Shown here in pieces: positions 1 to 6,261 of a stretch of DNA of 6,261 bases. Made by a program: the position numbers and the translations under genes. The DNA is taken from the NCBI GenBank assembly GCA_024691065.1, contig JAILOA010000112.1, positions 1-6,261 on the forward strand. The letters run 5' to 3'. The stretch's first letter is position 1. Each line of letters begins with the position of its first letter. The stretch is from Lachnospiraceae bacterium (GTDB lineage: Bacteria; Bacillota; Clostridia; Lachnospirales; Lachnospiraceae). Under the pieces are notes generated by a model, which searched no databases, was not told the origin of the DNA, and was given only the letters and a program-made list of their open reading frames with translations.

Positions 1-627
1 ATCATAGGTGTGATTCGTGGAAACATTGAATATACGCATATTCATCTTATACAGGGCTCTCGCGCTGTCACCCGGTGTCGAGAAACAAGGATAAGAGCTA
101 GGTGTGAGTGTGTCTGTGCAAAGCGTTTCCTGATTTATCCAATTGAGGTCATTATTCTTAAAGAAATCCGCAACATCCTTAAAACCATAATAAAATGCAT
201 AATGCCCATTACGCCCTCTGGCTGCGGCCTGCTGGTAAATATATGAATGTACCAGATTATCTCCTGTTGCAGTAAATGTGAATCTTTTTTCTCCGGTTTC
301 TGTCGAAGCATCATCGGAAGTATCATCTTCCGATTCTCCCTCGGATTCCTCGGTTGATGTACCTTCTTTTCCGTCAACCGGGCTATCTGCTTCTAAATTT
401 TCTCCTGCATCTGTTCCGGAGCTATCATCTACACCGGCATCATCTGTTACAGTGCCCGAATCTTCGGTATTCCCGTTAGTATCACTTTCCGAATGACCTG
501 AATCATTATTCTCTACATTATTATTTGATTTTTTTTCATCCATAATCCCCATAATTGCAGGAGCCGAAAAATAAACCAATAATGCTAAAAATGCTGCCAA
601 TAATCCAAATAAAATAATCTTTTTCAT
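1..627 (-). CDS. CapA/PGA_cap-family exported protein, N-terminal part (runs off left edge)
   Basis: Minus-strand frame open from an ATG at 627 to the left edge: 209 residues, C-terminus missing. Residues 1-24 form an export signal: MKK, a hydrophobic stretch from about 4 to 20, then A22-P23-A24, a plausible signal peptidase I site. There is no lipobox cysteine, and an uncleaved anchor is also possible. Residues 30-114 are a disordered-looking linker rich in Ser/Thr/Gly/Asn with 29 Asp/Glu. The folded domain begins near 116 with motifs typical of the CapA (poly-gamma-glutamate capsule) calcineurin-like fold: TATGDN (119-124), WINQET (163-168), a YPCFSTP segment (179-185) and STNHTYD (203-209). 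These carry the usual metal-site candidates D123, N165, E167, N205, H206 and D209. Family members are linked to capsule polymer synthesis, but many Clostridia paralogues have no proven substrate, so capsule production is not claimed. The start is supported by a G-rich ribosome site and a promoter just upstream. Family call fairly sure; substrate unknown. Confidence 0.88.
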   Translation of the reverse strand, partial: MKKIILFGLLAAFLALLVYFSAPAIMGIMDEKKSNNNVENNDSGHSESDTNGNTEDSGTVTDDAGVDDSSGTDAGENLEADSPVDGKEGTSTEESEGESEDDTSDDASTETGEKRFTFTATGDNLVHSYIYQQAAARGRNGHYAFYYGFKDVADFFKNNDLNWINQETLCTDTLTPSSYPCFSTPGDSARALYKMNMRIFNVSTNHTYD

Positions 628-631
628 AGCA

Positions 632-637
632 CACCCC
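632..637 (-). promoter_or_regulatory. Ribosome binding site of the CapA-family gene
   Basis: On the minus strand GGGGTG lies five to six bases before the ATG at 627. It is a partial match to the Shine-Dalgarno consensus. It fixes the start, because no better-placed ATG/GTG/TTG in this frame has a purine-rich site and the following codons give a clean signal sequence. Confidence 0.7.
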
Positions 638-659
638 ATTAAAAGTCAAATATGATATT

Positions 660-688
660 ATTGTATCAAAAAATCACATTTCATTCAA
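660..688 (-). promoter_or_regulatory. Sigma-A-type promoter for the CapA-family gene
   Basis: Reading the minus strand, TTGAAT (683-688; 4 of 6 to the -35 consensus) is followed by exactly 17 bases and then TACAAT (660-665; 5 of 6 to the -10 consensus). The spacer is AT-rich with a T6 run. Transcription would start near 652-654, leaving a leader of about 25 bases with the ribosome site inside it. It lies directly downstream of the terminator of the large gene, as expected if the CapA-family gene is its own transcription unit. Confidence 0.65.
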
Positions 689-697
689 GATTGAATG
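682..697. promoter_or_regulatory. Short perfect dyad over the -35 box, possible operator
   Basis: CATTCAA (682-688) and TTGAATG (691-697) are exact inverted repeats of seven bases separated by GA. The left arm contains the proposed -35 hexamer of the CapA-family promoter, so a dimeric regulator bound here would compete with RNA polymerase. The arm is short and AT-rich, so chance cannot be excluded, and no regulator gene is in the window to pair with it. A weaker second dyad, TGATA (653-657) with TATCA (664-668), overlaps the -10 box. Confidence 0.35.
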
Positions 698-701
698 CAA
701 C

Positions 702-735
702 AAAAAACAACCCGGATTTTACTCCCGGGTTGTTT
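702..735 (-). terminator. Intrinsic terminator of the large Ig-repeat gene
   Basis: The arms 705-715 and 725-735 are perfect inverted repeats of 11 bases with a CCCGG/CCGGG core and a nine-base loop. Read on the minus strand, the stem ends in a run of six T (707-702), the outer three of which can pair with A, as in a rho-independent terminator. It lies about 100 bases past the stop codon at 835 and just before the promoter of the next gene. The other side is only loosely T-rich, so minus-strand termination is the clear direction. Confidence 0.9.
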
Positions 736-766
736 CTGTTTTGATTTTATAAAGATTTAAGCCCGA

Positions 767-848
767 ATTCTACTTAACCTTCAGAGTTATTATAAACCTC
801 TTTGCTCAAATCTTAAATATCCTAAACCTATATTCTACTTAACCTTCA
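767..848 (-). repeat. 17-base direct repeat duplicating the end of the large gene
   Basis: The 17 bases at 832-848 span the last codons, the TAG stop and three bases beyond in the large gene. The same 17 bases occur again at 767-783, 65 bases downstream in the direction of transcription and before the terminator. The bases between the copies are AT-rich and show no ribosome site or reading frame of note. Within the same stretch, 752-762 and 804-814 form an imperfect inverted repeat (one mismatch in 11) enclosing the outer copy. The duplication may be a scar of recombination or the relic of a longer or second gene end. Confidence 0.75.
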
Positions 849-3800
849 CGTCTATTGTAACCTTCTTGGCTCCGATTGTTATGGTCATCTTGGTCTTACC
901 CTTCTTTAGGCCCTTAACCTTAACTGTAACCTTATTCTTTGTAATAGACTTACTTGTTACCTTAGCTATCTTCTTAGGCTTATAACTTGCTTTCAAGGTA
1001 TCTGTGGTCTTCTTCTTTTTATTCTCGGCCTTGATATTAAGCACTACCTTTGCTGTTTTATTTGCCTTTACGGTAACTTTCTTTTTCTTTGCTTTAAGCT
1101 TCTTGGTAGGATTCTCTACTGTTACCTTGATAGTTGCAGTCTTTCCGCCTGCCGTAAGTGTAATATTAGCAGAAGCTCCCTTTGTAGCACCCGCAGGTAC
1201 CGTAATTTCTAATTCTGTATCCGAATTAACCTTAGCAGTTGCAATATTTTCCTTGCTTGATGAAACCGTAGGTCTTACCGCAGTACCGCTGGCATTAACA
1301 GACTTAAAGTTAACCTTCAGACTGCTTCCCTGTTTAACTACTACCTTACTCTGATCTACAGTAAGTGTGACCTCTGAGCCGGTTGCTGCATTAGAAGCCA
1401 TTATAAGATACTGATTAATTATTACACTACCGGATGCAGCACTGCTTCCACCGTTTCCGTTATTTCCGTTGTTTCCCGGTGTATTTGTACTACCCGGTGC
1501 TGAAGTTTCACTACCCGGTGCCGAAGTTTCACTTCCCGGTGCCGCACTCTCACTACCCGGTGCCGCGGATTCACTTCCCGGTGCTGCACTCTCACTACCC
1601 GGTACCGAAGTTTCACTACCCGGTGCCGCACTCTCACTTCCAGGTGCCGCACTCTCGCTTCCAGGCACTGTAGTTTCATCAGGATCTATTACAGGAACCG
1701 GTGTGGCATCACCTGTAATATCTCCCTTATCATTATTGTCAATTTCCTCCTGTGTAAGAGCATCTATACTTGTTATACCATAACCATAGCTGTCAGCTAC
1801 GTCATTTCCAAACAAGAGGAATGTAACCGTTTTACCCTTAAGTGCTAATGTATGCTCTGATATACCATCAAAACCAAAGCTCTTTCCTGTTTCAAAATCG
1901 GTAACTTCTGAAGTCTGCTCAACACCATTGTTCATGAAATGATATGTAGCTGAAGTTCCCTTAACTTCGATATAGCTTCCATCCTCAGCAATGATATGAA
2001 GTTTTTCCTCTGAAAGAAGTGAGGCCTTTTCAAATTTAATCTTAAGATACTCTGCACCCTCCAATGTATAAGTCTGCAAATTGCATCTCTCTCCAAACGG
2101 ATGTGATATTTCAGGAATTTTATCTCCTGCCGGTGCATTAGGTATTACCCTGATTCCTCCGCAGATAACCTTTTTATCTTCTAATCTGAGTACTTCATAA
2201 TCATATTCAGATTCATCGGAAATCTTCACTGTATATGAATAATCTACATATCCCTTATCATCATCATATTTGTTAAATGTAACATCAGGAATTGTAGCTG
2301 TGATGCTTGTTCCCTCGCCTTCAATCTTAGCCATTGTATCTGTCATGGTATCAAGTCCGTACCAGGTATATCCGTAGGTTACATCGCTTGCAAGGTTCTT
2401 TGCACTAAGCTTTAATGTTACCTCGTCTCCCGGACGAACATATAACTGATCGGTTGTTGCACTGAAACGTGGTGCTACTTCAAATGTAAAGTAACGAACC
2501 TCACCTCTGGTCCAAACCTTTACCCTGTACTCTCCGTAATCATCCTTGGTAAGCGGGTTAAACACAAGAGAGTTTTCTGTTTTACCTTCAATTATCTCAT
2601 ATTCATCATCTTCATCAGATTCAGGAGCAGAACCGCTTATATAATTTACTGTCGCTACATTTTTTTCTTCTTCCACCTTCTTAGACCATTCATAATAAAC
2701 AGCCTCATCAGCTTCTGCATATACATTCATTGTAAGCTTTCCGGTTGAATCTGCGATAGGATTCTTAACGCCCGGACTTGTGAAGAGATGTGTATTTACA
2801 TAAACATAATAATATGCATAAAGGGTATCAACAGGAGTCTTAATTTCACATCTGTAATAGCCTAAATCATCCTCGCTTACATCAGAAAGGGTTAATGTAT
2901 TTGAATCTCCATAAACCTCCTGATTATACTTCTTTGCGCTACCCTCGAGTGCATTGATATCACATCTTGTCCATCTTCCGTACTCTGTAGCCTTGTACCA
3001 GGAATAACTGATGCTCTTATCGTATTCGGCAAATGCATAGGCTTCAAGATCAAGCACTGCCTCACCGCCGAAGGTTGTGGCAATACCCTTTACCTCGCCT
3101 TCATTAAGTGCATCATAATCAACCTCTAAGCTGCTGGTCTTAACAAGCGCAATTGTTACCGTGGCAATGTTTCCATCCTCGTCGGTAATTGTAAGTACAT
3201 AATTACCGAACTGCGTATCTACTATATTTTTAATCACAAGTGAATTATCATTGGCATTTTCCAAAAGATAATATTTGGATATATCACTTGTATCGCCTGT
3301 TCCGAAATACCATCTGTAGGTAAGGTCCTGTCCCTTTGTGGAATAAGCATCCACGGCAAGTCTTACATGTGTTCCGAGCGGTGCATACATGGTTGTGTCC
3401 ATTCCATCCGGAAGAGATACCTTTATATCATCCTCGCTGCCCTCTAAAAGAGTTGTAAAGTATGTAAGGCAAGGTGCGCCATCCTTATAAACCACGAGAA
3501 GATAATCCGTATAATCGTTCTCGCCTGCATTTGTAATATTATATTCCAGGCTGTTTGCACCCGGAATAGGTACATATTTCTCACCGACAGCCATTAAATT
3601 GCCGGTTTCAGGATCAACATAAGAACTATCAGGAACAAAGTATTCACTTCCCTGCTGATAACCATTCTCTACCTCATCGCTATCAGGGTATTTGATATAC
3701 CATTGATAAGTTCCATCCTCAGCAAAATTATCTACCTTCGGCATAAGCGCTATATCATTTCCTAACTGACAGTAGCGATTTTCTTTATCCTCCCTATATA

Positions 3801-6261
3801 CTTCACTTGTGAAACCAAGAGTATTAAATGACTGAGTCCATGTACGTGTAAATCCGTCTGCCTCGGTATAGCTTGCAACAACCATGATATATCCGTAATC
3901 ATCGGCTGTTATTTTATCAACCACATAAGTACTTTCGGTTTCTCCTTCAATAGGAACCATATGTGCTGTAGTATTGGTAACATTTGAAAGATCATTAAGA
4001 TCTATTCTGTACCACTGATATGTAACACTATCAAGATCCATGCCTTCCTCGTTGTTAACCATACGAACACCGTAAGCAGCAGAATCTCCGATAACCTTAA
4101 TCTGCTCTGTGGCAGTTGTAGGCTCAATTGTCGCCTCCTCGTAAGGCTTGATTCTAAAGAGCATTTCAACCGTCTTCTCTACAGGAAGCTTCGTAGATGC
4201 ATCTACCTCGGTTGTCTGATAGGTAACGACACATTTATAAAAACCGTAGCTGTACTCACTTACAACCTCATAATATGAGTCACTCTTCTCGTCAAGCTCT
4301 ACCCAGCTTAAATTATAGCCGTCAACGGTATCATATGATCCATCTGCCATACTGTCCTTGACGTCAGGAGTATTAATTCCCTCAAACCATTGATATTCAA
4401 GGTGTACCGGATTTTTAAATGTAATGTCCGGTGTCATGGTTACCTCTTCTCCAATTGCCCTGTAATAAAGCTTTGTACGGGAATCGTAGGTTGGTTCCTC
4501 TTCATTGGTTCTAAGATAAATAAGTACCTCAGCTTCATTTTGGGTATCGTTTACTATTACCCTGTAAACGCCAAAATCACTGTTCTTAATTTCTTCAATT
4601 GTATATGTAGCTTCCTCACTGCCAAGCGCATCAAATTCTCCCGTTCCCTGGTTAAGTTTCGCCCATTTATAGCTAATAGGATAAGTTTCGCTGTCATTAT
4701 TCTTAGCAACAACTTCAAGTGTTACGCTTGTACCCTTCTCGGCACGAACAGTTGTATTCTTTGCCATAACTAGAAGTCCGGAATCACCCACAACCCTAAA
4801 GTACTTATCATAGCTGCCGGTTACACCGTCATTGTCATAATCATTTCTGCAAATATAAAGTCCTGTTTCGGTTGCTTCATATTCATCTTCTTCGCCTACG
4901 AGTAAATAGTACTCATAAGAATCAACTACATACTCACTGTATATACCGGTTTCTCCGGTTTCAATAAGCTTATAAGAATAAGACTTAGGAATCTTTATAT
5001 ATTCCATACCCTCGGGAAGCGCTTTAACCTCTTCTTCGCTGATTTTTTTATACCAATATCTGTCTGTCTTAACCGAATCATCAATCTCAGTATCATCAAC
5101 AAGTGTAACCGATTCACCCGAAAGCTTAACATTTACAGGATTATCTCTGTCACCCGTCACCTTGAAATCGATAACATTTAAATGGAATTTATAAACATAG
5201 TATTCATCTACATCACCCCACTCATCGGTAACATGAGCAGTCAGATAATAATTATCACTGAATTTTGATGGATCTGCAAGCGATGCCTGAAGTGAAAGCT
5301 CGTTTGTTTCGGAAAGCACTTCAAGTGTATTATCATTTTTATAAGAAGCCTTATATGTCCAATAATAATTAATATTATATTCATCACCTAATAAACAGTT
5401 TGCAAACATAGTTGCCGTATCGCCCTCAACAACATCTGTCTCCATACGTGCGGTACTTATCAGATCCGAATCACCGGAAAGTCTGATTCCCACATCCGTA
5501 AGCTCATAATCACTTTTGGCTGTGACTGTGAAAGGAACCTCATACTTTAACTCTCCAAGACCGGCAGATGCAAAGTTCACCGCAACAACACATTTATAGG
5601 TTGTATCATAATCCGTTACAGGAGTTGTAAGTGATGAACTATGAGCATGTGTAATCTCTGTTTCATTTCCTTCTGAGTCAATTGCATACCAGGTATAAGT
5701 AAAACCTGACGGCTTTTGTTCATCCTTCAATGCAGTTGTATCTACCTTTACTGCCATTATAGCATCTTCACCGACAGCTACGGCAGTTTTGGAATTATCG
5801 ACATCCCGGGTTACACCGAGCGATTTAACAGCTCCCTGATAGGTTATTTTATAAGAACCCAATTTTCTCGCACCGTAGGTTACTTTGGCATCTATAACAT
5901 ATTTACTTACAAAATCCTTCTCACCGTCATCATCTAAATCCATATATTTATAGAAATACATATACTGACACAGAGTTGTTCCATATTTCAAAAGAGTTTG
6001 CGTTCTCTCGGAATCGGAAACCGAAACTGAACCCTTTGGGCCATAAGCAGTTATGGTATAATATATATTAGGTTGTAAATTATAATCTGAATTAGGGGTA
6101 TACATATTTGTATTAAAAATCGGGTTAGCATAAGAACCATAATCATCATAAGTACCTTCAAAAATATACTTATCAGAACTATCGTCAAATGCATCATTCT
6201 CACTATAGAATACCCTTTCAAAATAATTTGCACAGGATGTATTATTAGCATATCCAAAAAT
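835..6261 (-). CDS. Giant multi-Ig-domain surface protein with CUB-like domain, heptad-repeat stalk and lysine-rich C-terminus (5' end outside window)
   Basis: The frame is open from the right edge to a TAG at 835-837, 1808 visible residues. The first in-window Met (6103-6105) is not the likely start: the frame stays open for 52 codons upstream, the Met has no signal peptide after it, and coding character continues to the edge. Counting from the first visible codon: residues 1-160 unassigned N-terminal region; 161-1374 about eleven Ig-like modules; 1383-1502 CUB-like domain; 1532-1594 nine seven-residue repeats; 1595-1612 Gly/Asn/Ser spacer; 1613-1716 beta domain; 1717-1808 lysine-rich domain. 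The Ig modules and linkers are acidic and rich in Tyr; the end is strongly basic. No sortase LPxTG motif, membrane anchor or catalytic motif is seen. Proteins of this build are typically secreted or wall-bound and involved in adhesion or binding of polymers; that role is inferred here. A terminator follows about 100 bases downstream; promoter and signal peptide must lie beyond the window. Confidence 0.93.
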   Translation of the reverse strand: MFGYANNTSCANYFERVFYSENDAFDDSSDKYIFEGTYDDYGSYANPIFNTNMYTPNSDYNLQPNIYYTITAYGPKGSVSVSDSERTQTLLKYGTTLCQYMYFYKYMDLDDDGEKDFVSKYVIDAKVTYGARKLGSYKITYQGAVKSLGVTRDVDNSKTAVAVGEDAIMAVKVDTTALKDEQKPSGFTYTWYAIDSEGNETEITHAHSSSLTTPVTDYDTTYKCVVAVNFASAGLGELKYEVPFTVTAKSDYELTDVGIRLSGDSDLISTARMETDVVEGDTATMFANCLLGDEYNINYYWTYKASYKNDNTLEVLSETNELSLQASLADPSKFSDNYYLTAHVTDEWGDVDEYYVYKFHLNVIDFKVTGDRDNPVNVKLSGESVTLVDDTEIDDSVKTDRYWYKKISEEEVKALPEGMEYIKIPKSYSYKLIETGETGIYSEYVVDSYEYYLLVGEEDEYEATETGLYICRNDYDNDGVTGSYDKYFRVVGDSGLLVMAKNTTVRAEKGTSVTLEVVAKNNDSETYPISYKWAKLNQGTGEFDALGSEEATYTIEEIKNSDFGVYRVIVNDTQNEAEVLIYLRTNEEEPTYDSRTKLYYRAIGEEVTMTPDITFKNPVHLEYQWFEGINTPDVKDSMADGSYDTVDGYNLSWVELDEKSDSYYEVVSEYSYGFYKCVVTYQTTEVDASTKLPVEKTVEMLFRIKPYEEATIEPTTATEQIKVIGDSAAYGVRMVNNEEGMDLDSVTYQWYRIDLNDLSNVTNTTAHMVPIEGETESTYVVDKITADDYGYIMVVASYTEADGFTRTWTQSFNTLGFTSEVYREDKENRYCQLGNDIALMPKVDNFAEDGTYQWYIKYPDSDEVENGYQQGSEYFVPDSSYVDPETGNLMAVGEKYVPIPGANSLEYNITNAGENDYTDYLLVVYKDGAPCLTYFTTLLEGSEDDIKVSLPDGMDTTMYAPLGTHVRLAVDAYSTKGQDLTYRWYFGTGDTSDISKYYLLENANDNSLVIKNIVDTQFGNYVLTITDEDGNIATVTIALVKTSSLEVDYDALNEGEVKGIATTFGGEAVLDLEAYAFAEYDKSISYSWYKATEYGRWTRCDINALEGSAKKYNQEVYGDSNTLTLSDVSEDDLGYYRCEIKTPVDTLYAYYYVYVNTHLFTSPGVKNPIADSTGKLTMNVYAEADEAVYYEWSKKVEEEKNVATVNYISGSAPESDEDDEYEIIEGKTENSLVFNPLTKDDYGEYRVKVWTRGEVRYFTFEVAPRFSATTDQLYVRPGDEVTLKLSAKNLASDVTYGYTWYGLDTMTDTMAKIEGEGTSITATIPDVTFNKYDDDKGYVDYSYTVKISDESEYDYEVLRLEDKKVICGGIRVIPNAPAGDKIPEISHPFGERCNLQTYTLEGAEYLKIKFEKASLLSEEKLHIIAEDGSYIEVKGTSATYHFMNNGVEQTSEVTDFETGKSFGFDGISEHTLALKGKTVTFLLFGNDVADSYGYGITSIDALTQEEIDNNDKGDITGDATPVPVIDPDETTVPGSESAAPGSESAAPGSETSVPGSESAAPGSESAAPGSESAAPGSETSAPGSETSAPGSTNTPGNNGNNGNGGSSAASGSVIINQYLIMASNAATGSEVTLTVDQSKVVVKQGSSLKVNFKSVNASGTAVRPTVSSSKENIATAKVNSDTELEITVPAGATKGASANITLTAGGKTATIKVTVENPTKKLKAKKKKVTVKANKTAKVVLNIKAENKKKKTTDTLKASYKPKKIAKVTSKSITKNKVTVKVKGLKKGKTKMTITIGAKKVTIDVKVK
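838..1425 (-). other. C-terminal beta domain followed by lysine-rich Ig-like (BIG2-type) domain
   Basis: The first part (1114-1425) is a beta-rich module with SEVTLTVDQSKVVVKQGSSL, a hydrophobic strand ELEITVPAG, and a closing TATIKVTV. This layout is common to bacterial Ig-like modules. The last 92 residues (838-1113) hold 33 Lys against three acidic residues and follow the BIG2-like pattern familiar from Lachnospiraceae surface proteins: KKVTVKANKTAKVVLNIKA, then KKIAKVTSKS, then KVKGLKKGKTKMTITIG. With no sortase signal, this basic domain is the best candidate for retention on anionic wall polymers such as teichoic acids. That is inference, not shown by sequence. Confidence 0.65.
1480..1668 (-). 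repeat. Nine tandem 21-base units encoding an APGSESA-type stalk
   Basis: Nine in-frame units of 21 bases encode seven residues each: (V/A)PGSESA, APGSETS, and a last diverged APGSTNT. Reading N to C the variants run ESA, ESA, ETS, ESA, ESA, ESA, ETS, ETS, TNT. No two adjacent units are identical in DNA; they differ mainly at third positions and in swaps between the two unit types. It is followed by a short PGNNGNNGNGG spacer. The Pro/Ser/Gly content suggests an extended flexible stalk separating the Ig and CUB-like body from the basic C-terminal domains. Unit multiples keep frame, so copy number could vary without breaking the gene. Confidence 0.95.
1756..2115 (-). other. CUB-like beta domain of the large protein
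   Basis: About 120 residues after the last Ig module. They start with ISHPFGERCNLQTYTLEGAE, followed by a strand YLKIKFEKA, a segment with HIIAEDGSYIEVKG, a strand LKGKTVTFLLFGND, and an end SYGYGITSIDAL. This follows the order seen in bacterial CUB-like domains: a HPY/HPF opening, a GA.x.LKIxF strand, an I.D..G segment, then a G..V.I.L..D strand and GYGI...I close. Such domains are usually binding modules on secreted proteins. The cysteine near its start could pair with the one at the end of the preceding Ig module. The assignment is from pattern only. Confidence 0.6.
2140..5781 (-). other. Array of about eleven Ig-like modules
   Basis: Module limits, from the N-terminal side: 5515-5781, 5170-5502, 4786-5169, 4507-4785, 4144-4494, 3811-4143, 3442-3804, 3136-3429, 2791-3135, 2473-2790 and 2140-2472. 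Most have a C-strand core of the form (T/S/E)Y-x-W-Y, for example FTYTWY, VTYQWY, LTYRWY and ISYSWY. Most also have an F-strand of the form DxGxYxxxV, for example SDFGVYRVIV, DDYGYIMVV, DDLGYYRCEI and DDYGEYRVKV. This is the signature of I-set-like bacterial Ig domains. The modules are clearly divergent from each other rather than recent copies, and run from about 90 to 128 residues because of loop insertions. The third module is the longest and carries a second calcium-loop-like DYDNDG motif. Limits are approximate. Confidence 0.8.
5782..6261 (-). other. N-terminal visible region of the large protein, with a DxDxDG loop
   Basis: Residues 1-160 of the visible protein match no family I can name with confidence. 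The stretch with NLQPNIYYTITAYG (about 61-74) resembles the end of a secreted beta-sandwich module such as a prepeptidase-type domain, but this is a weak impression. Residues 108-116 read DLDDDGEKD, which fits the DxDxDGxxD calcium loop seen in EF-hand and dockerin-type sites. The region is acidic and Tyr-rich like the Ig modules that follow. Confidence 0.4.

Noticed and set aside
705..750. Terminator acting also on plus-strand transcription
   Set aside because: The plus-strand side after the stem is only interruptedly T-rich and no plus-strand gene ends there, so only the minus-strand direction is claimed.
838..1113. Possible sortase anchor at the C-terminus of the large protein
   Set aside because: No LPxTG-like motif and no hydrophobic segment follow; the chain ends in the lysine-rich beta domain.
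1004..1354. Plus-strand frame encoding a very hydrophobic, membrane-like protein
   Set aside because: The Phe/Leu/Val run is the reverse complement of the Lys-rich domain (AAG/AAA read as CTT/TTT). It has no start signals and overlaps a well-supported gene end.
1480..1668. CRISPR-like look of short regularly spaced repeats
   Set aside because: The units are directly adjacent with no unique spacers and encode a clean seven-residue repeat in frame.
1469..1783. Plus-strand open frame with LPGAEVS/LPGAALS-type repeats
   Set aside because: It is the complement of the 21-base repeat array, whose unit length is a multiple of three and so keeps all frames open. There is no ribosome site and the array is clearly coded on the other strand.
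4390..4773. Plus-strand frame of 127 codons inside the Ig region
   Set aside because: It is antisense to continuous minus-strand coding with clear Ig motifs, has no ribosome site and no recognisable protein pattern.
6103..6105. First in-window ATG of the large minus-strand frame taken as the gene start
   Set aside because: The frame is open for 52 further codons to the edge with the same composition, no signal peptide follows the Met, and no convincing ribosome site precedes it. The true start lies outside the window.

Overview
The window is AT-rich bacterial DNA with two protein-coding genes, both on the minus strand and both cut by a window edge. Protein style suggests a Gram-positive Clostridia member, probably of the Lachnospiraceae (Butyrivibrio/Roseburia/Eubacterium type). 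The clues are tandem Ig-like surface modules, a C-terminal lysine-rich Ig-like domain, and a CapA-family protein with a signal segment and long acidic linker. This assignment rests on protein style only, because no rRNA or other marker gene is present.

Layout in the direction of transcription (right to left): from 6261 to 835 lies the 3' part of a very large gene, at least 1808 codons, open to the right edge. It encodes an exported, cell-surface-type protein. In order it has an N-terminal region with a calcium-loop-like motif, about eleven Ig-like modules, a CUB-like beta domain, nine tandem seven-residue APGSESA-type repeats, a Gly/Asn-rich spacer, a further beta domain, and a 92-residue domain with 33 lysines. 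It looks like an adhesin or other surface-display protein held to the wall by its basic end; that role is inferred. About 100 bases after its stop codon is a strong intrinsic terminator (702-735). Between stop and terminator lies a second copy of the 17 bases spanning the end of the gene.

Immediately beyond the terminator is a good sigma-A-type promoter (660-688). A short perfect dyad overlaps its -35 box, and a G-rich ribosome binding site follows. These lead into the second gene (627 to 1, continuing off the left edge), which encodes the N-terminal 209 residues of an exported CapA/PGA_cap-family protein. The two genes share a strand but appear to be separate transcription units. Both products probably act outside the membrane; no direct functional link between them can be shown.

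No tRNA, rRNA, CRISPR array, insertion sequence or plus-strand gene was found. The only gene-free stretch is 628-834 (207 bases), described in full by the terminator, promoter, dyad and repeat entries.
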